Shown: in pieces, positions 18,360 through 25,621 of the stretch
Layout: each line of letters begins with the position of its first letter
Position numbering within the stretch: the first letter of the stretch is position 1
The notes under the pieces: generated by a model
What the model saw: the letters and a program-made list of their open reading frames with translations, nothing else
What the model was told of the DNA's origin: nothing
Databases searched by the model: none
Source: Erythrobacter sp. F6033
GTDB taxonomy: Bacteria > Pseudomonadota > Alphaproteobacteria > Sphingomonadales > Sphingomonadaceae
Length of the DNA stretch: 64,000 bases
Direction: 5' to 3'
Assembly: GCF_023016005.1 (NCBI RefSeq)
Contig: NZ_JALKAZ010000001.1
Span: forward strand, 682,001 to 746,000
Translations under genes and position numbers: made by a program

Positions 18360-20803
18360 CACTCAACATCCTCGGTGATCTTGGTGAAGGTCAGAAATTT
18401 GTCGGGTGACACGCGGATCGCCGCGCCAGTCGGGCAGGCGCGCACGCAGGCGGGGCCGCCTTTGATCCCAGCGCACATATCGCACTTGATCGCCTGTTTC
18501 GGCTGTTCGGGATCGCCATTGGTCTTGCGCCATTTCGCCGATGCCTCGCCGGGGCCGGGGCCGCTGCCAAATAGCAGCCATTGCAACAGCGATGGTTTCT
18601 TCGGCGGTTTCGGATCCATGCGGATCACACCGTAGGGGCAGTTGCGCTGACAATTGCCGCAGCCGATGCAGGTCTCGTCGATAAAAACTTCGCCATCGGG
18701 GCCGCGCTTGATCGCGTTGGGCGGGCAATCGGCCATGCAGTGTGGGTGCTCGCAGTGGCGGCATGACGTCGGCACGTGAAGGTGCGCGTAGGTTTTGCCC
18801 GCCTCGCGATCGAGCCGCGAAAGTCCCTCATGCGCGTCGGCGCAGGCGCTTTCGCAATTGTCACAGCCAATGCAGAGCTTCTCATCAATCAGCAGCACGT
18901 CGGTCGCTTCGCCCAGTCCCTGATCGACGAGGAAGGATGCGGTTTCAGAATACATATCGACGGCGCCGTCAAAATCGTCTTTGCGGCTTTCGATAAAGGC
19001 GTTGATCTCGCGCCGACCCGCCATATCGGAGAGCGCACGCTCGCGCACAGCAGGGTTGCGCTCCATCAATTCCATAAAGCCTTCGCCAGGTAAGCGGATA
19101 ACTTCGGACTTGATTGCAGCCTTCACCGTCGCGGTGCGCGCTGATCCGTCGATCACTGCCATTTCGCCAACATAGCTGCCAGCGGGGAGGTAAGAAAGGA
19201 ACACGGGCCTTCCGCCGATGGCCTTCTCGACGATCATCGAACCGCGGCGGATGATGAAGATGTCTTTGTCATCCGCGCCTTCTTCGATGATCACCTGACC
19301 GGCGCGGATATCCATCACTTCGCTGCTTTCGACCAGCGGCGCGACGTCTTCTTTGGTCAGGCCCGATCCGAACATTTGCAGCAATTGCCGCTCAACCGAG
19401 ATGCGATTCACCGCGCGCGCTGCGCCGGGTGATGTGGCAATCAGTTTAAGCGCAGCGGTGCGCGACAGTTCAATGGCAACAACAGGTTCAGCGGCGCGAA
19501 TGGTAGCGCCCCTGCGACGACCAGAGATCAGGCCGACCTCGCCAAAGATTGATCCTTGCTCGATCGGCACGGTGATTGATGGATCATCCGGATTGACTTC
19601 AACCGCGACGGAGCCCTCGGCGATGGCAAACATCGACGATCCCGGCGCGCTGCGGGTGAAGATCACGTCGCCCGCCTCGTAAGCGTGAACCGCGCTGTCG
19701 AGCATCAGTTCGCGCAGCTGCAGCGTGGAAAGCTCTTCGAGGATGGAAACATTGCCGCCAAATATTCCGAGCCAGTGTTCGACATCGTGATTGCCGGGCA
19801 GAACGCTGAATTTCTCGGCGAGGATCGGCTCGTCGGCAGGCTTCAGTTCCTCATTACCGTTGAGGAATTCGATCACGTCATAGCCCTGGTTCATGCAGTG
19901 CTTGATCAGCGGATACCCCGCGAGCGCGCCGATCACGTGAATGCCGGGTTTGGTGGTTTCAAAAGCAGGTGTCAGCTTGGGAAAAGCGCCGCGTTCTTCA
20001 CTGGTGAACTCGATCCCCATCGCTTCGACAAAGCCGCGCGGCGGCTGTGAACCGGTGCGCGCGATTATACGGTTGCAGGGAATGGTTTCCTGACCGTCGC
20101 GCGTTTCCAGCACCAATTCGCCGTTCTTCACCTCGGCAGGGCTGGTTTCGCGGCGGACGCTGATGCGCCCCTCTTGTTCGGCTTCTTCCAGCAAAGTGAC
20201 ATTGGCTGCTTTCGCGCGGGCGAAACTGTCGCGGCGGTTGAGGATAGTCACAACATTGCGCTGCGCATCATCAGCCGCGAGTCCCAGAGCGTTCTCGATA
20301 CCTGCGTCGCCAGAGCCAACCACGGTGATGTGCTCGTCGAAATATTCGCCCGGATCATCCAGTTGGTATTGGATCATCGGATCATCGGCGCCGGGGCAGC
20401 GCAGCATATTCGGATTGCCTTGCGTTCCAATGCTGAGAACGATGGTTTCCGCTCGCACGGTCTCCCCGTTCTTCAGCGTGATCGTGAAATTGCCTTTGTC
20501 GCCTTCGACCTTGGCAACCTCGGCATTCATCATGACGTTCACATTTTGCGCGGCGGCCTGTTCGTCCCAAATGCCAAGGATCGTCTCGCGCTTGCCCGCG
20601 TCGAAATCAAAGTCACTGCGCAGTACCAGATTGGAGGGCGTCGCCATGACGTGCTTGCCCTTTTGGTACTTGTAAATCGTGTCAGAGAGGTGATCGGTTT
20701 TTTCGAGTAGGACGTGGCTCATTCCAAGCGCTGCTGCGTGTGCAGCGGCACTCAATCCGGCAGGGCCGGAGCCAACAATGGCGACTTTATACAAGTCCGA
20801 CAA
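18359..20803 (-). CDS. FAD/NAD(P) oxidoreductase fused to two cNMP-binding domains and a 4x[4Fe-4S] ferredoxin
   Basis: 814 aa from TTG 20803, which follows a seven-G Shine-Dalgarno; an ATG at 20836 is the alternative. Order: a two-dinucleotide-fold reductase of thioredoxin-reductase type (about 5-330; VAIVGSGPAGLSAAA, VVGSGDAGIE), then cyclic-nucleotide domain 1 (about 365-465; FGEVGLISGRRRGATIRA), domain 2 (about 490-590; VGEMAVIDGSARTATVKA), then a DmsB/NrfC-like ferredoxin (about 644-814) with 16 cysteines in four groups (CIGCDNCESAC, CRHCEHPHCMADC, CIGCGNCQRNC, CDMCAGIKGGPACVRAC). The redox-active CXXC of true thioredoxin reductases is absent. It likely takes electrons from NAD(P)H to the membrane partner encoded next, gated by cyclic nucleotide. 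It is the first gene of a four-gene operon. Confidence 0.85.
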   Translation of the reverse strand: MSDLYKVAIVGSGPAGLSAAAHAAALGMSHVLLEKTDHLSDTIYKYQKGKHVMATPSNLVLRSDFDFDAGKRETILGIWDEQAAAQNVNVMMNAEVAKVEGDKGNFTITLKNGETVRAETIVLSIGTQGNPNMLRCPGADDPMIQYQLDDPGEYFDEHITVVGSGDAGIENALGLAADDAQRNVVTILNRRDSFARAKAANVTLLEEAEQEGRISVRRETSPAEVKNGELVLETRDGQETIPCNRIIARTGSQPPRGFVEAMGIEFTSEERGAFPKLTPAFETTKPGIHVIGALAGYPLIKHCMNQGYDVIEFLNGNEELKPADEPILAEKFSVLPGNHDVEHWLGIFGGNVSILEELSTLQLRELMLDSAVHAYEAGDVIFTRSAPGSSMFAIAEGSVAVEVNPDDPSITVPIEQGSIFGEVGLISGRRRGATIRAAEPVVAIELSRTAALKLIATSPGAARAVNRISVERQLLQMFGSGLTKEDVAPLVESSEVMDIRAGQVIIEEGADDKDIFIIRRGSMIVEKAIGGRPVFLSYLPAGSYVGEMAVIDGSARTATVKAAIKSEVIRLPGEGFMELMERNPAVRERALSDMAGRREINAFIESRKDDFDGAVDMYSETASFLVDQGLGEATDVLLIDEKLCIGCDNCESACADAHEGLSRLDREAGKTYAHLHVPTSCRHCEHPHCMADCPPNAIKRGPDGEVFIDETCIGCGNCQRNCPYGVIRMDPKPPKKPSLLQWLLFGSGPGPGEASAKWRKTNGDPEQPKQAIKCDMCAGIKGGPACVRACPTGAAIRVSPDKFLTFTKITEDVE

Positions 20804-20827
20804 TCTATCCCCCCCTTTGGATAGATT
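20802..20827 (-). promoter_or_regulatory. Hairpin presenting the Shine-Dalgarno of the FAD/cNMP/Fe-S gene
   Basis: In the minus-strand mRNA AAUCUAUCC (20827-20819) pairs perfectly over nine bases with GGAUAGAUU (20810-20802). The eight-base loop is AAAGGGGG, the Shine-Dalgarno, and the last two stem bases are the UU of the UUG start (20803-20801). The stem could control initiation by a binding protein, temperature or a small RNA. It also supports the TTG start, since a perfect palindrome would be odd inside coding sequence. Confidence 0.6.
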
Positions 20828-20911
20828 TACACCCATCGCCACCATAGGGAAGTGGCTCAAAGATGCCAGAGAGAATTGCTCAATTCTCCCGGCGATGTTA
20901 GCGCCCGGCAC

Positions 20912-21880
20912 ATGGGATTGGACAACGAAATGACCGAAGCTGACACCGATACGAACGCCAAGACTGAAGGCAGTTCGAAAGCTGGCTGGATTTTGCTTGG
21001 CGCGGCGGCGCTGCTGGCCGCTGGATCGGTCGCATATAATGTGATGGATGCGGGCGGCGGAGAGGAAACCGAACAGGTTGCCGCAAGTGGCCAGCCAAGC
21101 ATCGAAGATCTGCGAAAACTTGCCGAAGCATCCTCCGATGATGCAGGCGCGTGGGGTGATCTAGCCTACGCTCATTTCGAACAAGGCGAATTTGCAGAGG
21201 CCGCCGCTGCCTATGAAAAGGCTGTCGAGATTGATGCTGGCGCTGCGATCCTTTGGTCTGCGCTGGGTGAGGCGCGGGTGATGGCCAATGACAGCGCCGC
21301 ACCGGATGCCGACCCGCTTCCCGCTGCGGCGATGGATGCGTTTGCGAAGGCACTGGCGATCGATGATAGCGATCCAAGAGCGCGCTATTTCATGGCGGTG
21401 AAGAAAGACGTTGATGGCGATCACGCAGGCGCAATTGCGGACTGGCTCGATCTGCTTTCTGATACGCCGCCCGGTGCGCCGTGGGAGCAGAACCTTGTCG
21501 AGACCATCCAGCAAGTCGGTGCGATCAACGATATCGATGTTGCGCAGCGCCTAGCCGCTGTCAGCGATGGCAGAATGCCGGTTGCGAATGGCCCTGCAGC
21601 GTCAAATGTTCGCGGGCCGAGCGAGGCAGAACTGGCCGCGGCAAGCGCAATCCCACCCGGTGAGCAGCGCACCATGGCCGAAGGAATGGTCGCCCAACTT
21701 GAGGCCCGCCTTCAAAGCGAGCCGGACAATCTGGACGGATGGGTCATGCTGATGCGCAGCCGCATGACATTGGGAGAGCCCGGCAAAGCAAAGACCGCGC
21801 TAACCGCCGCTGTCGCCGCCAATCCAGACTATGAAGGCGAATTGAAACGGCAGGCGCAGGCGCTCGGTGTGCCGCAATAA
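20912..21880 (+). CDS. Membrane-anchored TPR protein, CcmI/CycH-like
   Basis: 322 aa from ATG 20912; ATG 20930 is an equally good start. An N-terminal TM helix (about 26-46) is followed by TPR-type repeats (DLAYAHFEQGEFAEAAAAYE, ALAIDDSDPRARYFMAVKKD) and a C-terminal region typical of CcmI/CycH (MVAQLEARLQSEPDNLDGWV then MLMRSRMTLGEPGKA). CcmI proteins hold apocytochrome c for heme attachment in the Ccm system I pathway. The gene diverges from the redox operon across about 108 bp and lies within 16 kb of at least 25 heme-attachment motifs, so a role as dedicated chaperone for those cytochromes is a reasonable inference. The other ccm genes are not in the window. Confidence 0.7.
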   Translation: MGLDNEMTEADTDTNAKTEGSSKAGWILLGAAALLAAGSVAYNVMDAGGGEETEQVAASGQPSIEDLRKLAEASSDDAGAWGDLAYAHFEQGEFAEAAAAYEKAVEIDAGAAILWSALGEARVMANDSAAPDADPLPAAAMDAFAKALAIDDSDPRARYFMAVKKDVDGDHAGAIADWLDLLSDTPPGAPWEQNLVETIQQVGAINDIDVAQRLAAVSDGRMPVANGPAASNVRGPSEAELAAASAIPPGEQRTMAEGMVAQLEARLQSEPDNLDGWVMLMRSRMTLGEPGKAKTALTAAVAANPDYEGELKRQAQALGVPQ

Positions 21881-21909
21881 AAAGGGCGACCCAATCGGGC
21901 CGCCCTTTT
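21879..21909 (+). terminator. Rho-independent terminator, bidirectional
   Basis: AAAAGGGCG-A-CCC (from 21879), an AATC loop and GGGCCGCCCTTTT (to 21909) form a strong stem with one mismatch, flanked by A and T runs. It lies between the convergent CcmI-like and gdhA genes and can serve both. Confidence 0.85.
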
Positions 21910-21932
21910 GAAATTGCGCTTTGGCGTGGTGC

Positions 21933-23288
21933 TTAGACGACGCCGAATGCCAGCATTGCGTCTGCGACTTTTTTGAAGCCTGCGATGTTTGCGCCCTTCA
22001 CATAGTCGACATAGCCATCGCCATCGTCGCCATACTCTACGCATTTCTCGTGAATGCCTTCCATCAGATCGGTCAGCATGTCGCCAAGGCGCTCCTGGTT
22101 CCAGCTGATCCGCTCCGAGTTTTGGCTCATTTCGAGGCCTGACACCGCAACGCCTCCAGCGTTCGCCGCCTTGCCCGGTCCATAAAGGATTTTGGCATCG
22201 TGGAAGACTTTTACGCCTTCTAGCGTGGTGGGCATATTCGCGCCTTCGGAGACGCCTTTGCAACCATTGCTGACCAGCGATTTCGCTTCGTCTTCATTGA
22301 GCTCATTCTGCGTGGCGCAAGGCAATGCGAGATCGCATTCGACGCCCCACGGCCGTTCACCTTCGTGATATGTCGCGCCTTTGAACTCATCGGCGTATTC
22401 GCTGATCCGGCCGCGTTTCACGTTTTTCAGGTGTTTGACCCAGTCGATCTTTTCTTGATCGATGCCGTCCGGGTCATGGATGAAACCACCGGAATCCGAC
22501 ATGGTCAGAACCTTGCCGCCAAGCTGCGTGATTTTCTCCGCTGCGTGCGTCGCGACATTGCCTGATCCGGAAATAACGGCGCTTTGCCCTTCGACATCAT
22601 TACCCTGATGTTTGAGCATGTTTTGCAGAAAATAGACCGCGCCGTATCCGGTCGCTTCGGGCCGCATCTGCGATCCGCCATATTCCTGACCCTTGCCAGT
22701 TAGCACACCTTCCCAGCGATTGGTCAGGCGTTTGTATTGGCCGAACATGTAGCCGATCTCGCGACCGCCAACGCCGATGTCACCCGCAGGCACATCGGTG
22801 TTCGGGCCGATATGACGGTAGAGTTCTGACATAAAGCTTTGGCAGAACCGCATCACTTCGCTGTCGCTCTTGCCGCGCGGATTGAAGTTTGCGCCGCCTT
22901 TGCCGCCGCCCATAGGCAGGCCCGTGAGCGAGTTTTTGAAAGTCTGCTCGAATGCGAGGAATTTGAGCACGCTTTCCGTCACACTCGGATGGAACCGGAT
23001 GCCGCCTTTATATGGGCCAATCGCGTTGTTGTTTTGAACGCGCCAGCCGCGCTGTACGCGGATATTGTGGTTGTCATCTTCCCAGCAAACACGGAACGAA
23101 ACGACGCGATCCGGCTCTGCAATGCGGCGCAGGATTTGCGCTTCGTGATATTCGACTTTGTCGGACATGAATTCAAAGATGTCCTGCGCCACTTCGTGCA
23201 CAGCTTGGATGAATTCGGTTTGCCCCGGATTGCGTTTTTTTACGCCTTCCATGAATGTCGCTAGGTCTACGTGATCTGAAACGGCCAA
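21933..23288 (-). CDS. gdhA: NADP-specific glutamate dehydrogenase
   Basis: 451 aa from TTG 23288, seven bases after GGGGGAG; the frame is open further upstream but the family starts about here. It aligns in length and motifs with hexameric bacterial GdhA (about 447 aa): NNAIGPYKGGIRFHPSV, GLPMGGGKGG with the catalytic Lys, NTDVPAGDIGVGGREIGYM, PEATGYGAVYF, SGSGNVATHAAEK for NADP, and LPCATQNELN. It makes glutamate from 2-oxoglutarate, ammonium and NADPH in the cytosol. It is divergent from a BCCT transporter across 245 bp and ends at a shared terminator. Confidence 0.95.
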   Translation of the reverse strand: MAVSDHVDLATFMEGVKKRNPGQTEFIQAVHEVAQDIFEFMSDKVEYHEAQILRRIAEPDRVVSFRVCWEDDNHNIRVQRGWRVQNNNAIGPYKGGIRFHPSVTESVLKFLAFEQTFKNSLTGLPMGGGKGGANFNPRGKSDSEVMRFCQSFMSELYRHIGPNTDVPAGDIGVGGREIGYMFGQYKRLTNRWEGVLTGKGQEYGGSQMRPEATGYGAVYFLQNMLKHQGNDVEGQSAVISGSGNVATHAAEKITQLGGKVLTMSDSGGFIHDPDGIDQEKIDWVKHLKNVKRGRISEYADEFKGATYHEGERPWGVECDLALPCATQNELNEDEAKSLVSNGCKGVSEGANMPTTLEGVKVFHDAKILYGPGKAANAGGVAVSGLEMSQNSERISWNQERLGDMLTDLMEGIHEKCVEYGDDGDGYVDYVKGANIAGFKKVADAMLAFGVV

Positions 23289-23533
23289 AGTGCTTCTCCC
23301 CCAAAAAACAGCGCGACCAACGGATTTGATGGTTTTGTTATGTGGCTCTCTATCAGCGCAAAGCGCAGTCCATGCAAGGGTTGCGACCCTTCCCAATCGG
23401 TAGGGTTGCAAAAGAGGGCCAGCCGTATAGGCTTATCTACTCTTCCTTCACCGCGCAGTTGTTTTGGGCTTTTCAATGGCCTGCATCCGCGCAGCTTCGC
23501 TCTTTGGCGGGCCAACCAGAGACGCGTCTTTTT

Positions 23534-25267
23534 ATGACTGACAATTCCGCAGCAACCACTTCGACAGATGATCTGCCGATTGAACCGCCGATGGTCGAAT
23601 TGTCGATCCCGACACATGACAGCGGTTTTTATGACGGGTTCAGCCGCGAGGTCTCGATCCCCGGCAAGATCATTGTTTCGCTGCTGATTATGTGGGCGAT
23701 ATTCTTTCCGCTCAATGCGATTGAAACGCTGAAGGCGGCGAATGATTCCATTATCGCGATGTTTGGCGGCTGGTACATCTATCTGACCGCCGCTCTAGTT
23801 GTAGTGTGCCTTGTTCTCGCGCTGATCCCGCAATCGGGAAGGCTGCGTCTGGGCGCTCCTGATGAGGCTCCTGAGTTCAGCCGCTTTTCGTGGTTTGCCA
23901 TGCTTTTCGGCGCAGGTATCGGGATCGGGATGCTAACATTTTCTACCGGAGAGCCGCTCGCGCACTTCGCCAACAACCCCGACATCATTCGCGGGGATGT
24001 TGAGGCACTGTCTGCCGAAGCTGTGCGATCCGCTTACATGTACACATTCCTGCACTGGGGCTTCGGCGCGTGGTGCACCTATGCGCTCGTTGGCCTCGGC
24101 ATCGGCTATGTCTCGCACCGCCGGGGATTGCCTCTGACGATCCGGTCCAGCCTTGCGCCGCTGTTTGGCAAAGTGATGTCTGGTATCGGCGGGCATATCG
24201 TTGATGTGGTCGCCGTGGTCGCGACGATCCTTGGCGTGGCTTACACGTTGGGCTTCGGCGTTGAGCAGTTTGTTGCTGGCCTTTACCGGATCGGATTTGG
24301 CGAATGGCTGATGACGGAAAAGCCCGATGGTGGCGGTCTTGGCGCGTCTTCGATGGGGATTATTCTGGCGCTTGTCGTGCTCGTCGGGGCGTCGACGGTC
24401 AGCGCATTGTCGGGCGTCGGCCGCGGGATCAAATGGCTTTCCAACCTCAATATGGGCCTTTCTTTTGGTCTGCTCGGGCTGTTCGCGGTCGCTGGATCGG
24501 GGCTCTATGCCATCGAACTGCTTTGGAGCGGGACTTTGGATTACATTCTCACACTGCCTCAGCAAACGCTGACCTTGTTCAAGGCTGACGGGAGTGAAGT
24601 CGGTGATGCGCTGGTCGCGTGGCAGCTTGGCTGGTCGGTTTCTTATTGGGCGTGGTGGATCGCGTTCGCTCCTTTTGTGGGCATGTTCATCGCACGCATT
24701 TCGCGCGGTCGGACGATCCGCGAATATGTGCTCGGCGTGGCGCTTGTGCCGTCGCTGATGTGCTTTGTCTGGATGGCGCTTGCGGGTGGCACCGCGATTG
24801 ATCTTGAGCTGAGCGGTGCTGCGGGCGGGTCCATCCTCGAAGCATCAATGGCGGATCAGCTTTATGCGACGCTTGCGGTTATGCTCAGCGAAGGGACCAT
24901 GATGATCGTTTCGGGCCTCGTCGTAATTCTGCTGATGACATACCTGATAACCTCCGCAGACAGTGCGATCCTGATCGTCAACACGATCAACGGGGCTGGC
25001 GATGATGAGGGCAGCCGCCGTTATCACATCGTATTCTGGGGCATCGCGCTCGCTTTTGTGGTCGGCTCCATGTTGATTCTTGGCGGGATTGAAGCGATCC
25101 GCGTCACCATGATTATCGGCGCGCTGCCGTTCTCTGTCGTGGTCGCGTTGATGGCCATTTCGATCTGCAAGGCAGTGGCTTATGATCTGATCCGCAAGCG
25201 GCATGGTGTTCCGACCACCGCAGAGGCGTGTGAGAACTGGGACGGGAAAGTAACTCCCGCTGAATAA
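23534..25267 (+). CDS. BCCT-family betaine/choline/carnitine transporter
   Basis: 577 aa from ATG 23534; the open frame extends upstream but that part lacks family similarity and overlaps the gdhA promoter region. Twelve TM segments are expected. Diagnostic features are GAGIGIGMLTFSTGEPL after TM3 and the Trp-rich signature WSVSYWAWWIAFAPFVGMF with ARISRGRTIREY after it. BCCT proteins import betaine, choline, carnitine, DMSP or ectoine, usually with sodium. The long C-terminal osmosensing tail of BetP is absent (the protein ends about 30 residues after the last helix), so uptake for nutrition or a constitutive osmolyte uptake is more likely than strict osmosensing. Confidence 0.9.
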   Translation: MTDNSAATTSTDDLPIEPPMVELSIPTHDSGFYDGFSREVSIPGKIIVSLLIMWAIFFPLNAIETLKAANDSIIAMFGGWYIYLTAALVVVCLVLALIPQSGRLRLGAPDEAPEFSRFSWFAMLFGAGIGIGMLTFSTGEPLAHFANNPDIIRGDVEALSAEAVRSAYMYTFLHWGFGAWCTYALVGLGIGYVSHRRGLPLTIRSSLAPLFGKVMSGIGGHIVDVVAVVATILGVAYTLGFGVEQFVAGLYRIGFGEWLMTEKPDGGGLGASSMGIILALVVLVGASTVSALSGVGRGIKWLSNLNMGLSFGLLGLFAVAGSGLYAIELLWSGTLDYILTLPQQTLTLFKADGSEVGDALVAWQLGWSVSYWAWWIAFAPFVGMFIARISRGRTIREYVLGVALVPSLMCFVWMALAGGTAIDLELSGAAGGSILEASMADQLYATLAVMLSEGTMMIVSGLVVILLMTYLITSADSAILIVNTINGAGDDEGSRRYHIVFWGIALAFVVGSMLILGGIEAIRVTMIIGALPFSVVVALMAISICKAVAYDLIRKRHGVPTTAEACENWDGKVTPAE

Positions 25268-25621
25268 GTAGTGTGATTTTTGCCTATCTATAAATACAGA
25301 TAGATGCATACTTGCCACTATTTGAATTTGTAGATGATATTTTGCGCGCCGTTTTTAGTAAAAATCCAGATAGATTTGCTTCATAGGTGAATTACATCAG
25401 GTGGACTTGAAAGTTCGCACTTTGACTTTGTTTGTGGTTATTCTGCAACAAGCATGTCGTTGTTCTGCAAATCTTACTGCCTAGCTGTGGCCACCTGCAT
25501 AATGGGTTGTTATTGGGAACTGAATCGAACGTGATGCTTATCAGTAACTGTTCGTTTCTTGGGGAACGCCGTTGCACTCTGCACCCGCGACCCAGTCGAA
25601 AGCTCAAAAGGGGCCCATTAC
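25268..25621. promoter_or_regulatory. AT-rich intergenic region with repeats, TonB-receptor promoter region
   Basis: No gene is supported here. It holds an inverted repeat CTATCT-ATAAATAC-AGATAG (25284-25303), a second copy of CAGATAGAT at 25367-25375, and two direct TTCTGCAA repeats at 25441-25448 and 25463-25470, 22 bp apart, i.e. about two helical turns. These fit operator sites for the downstream receptor gene. No regulator can be named. Confidence 0.45.

Noticed and set aside
18359..20803. Thioredoxin reductase as name for the fusion protein
   Set aside because: The redox CXXC is absent and the fused domains point to another role.
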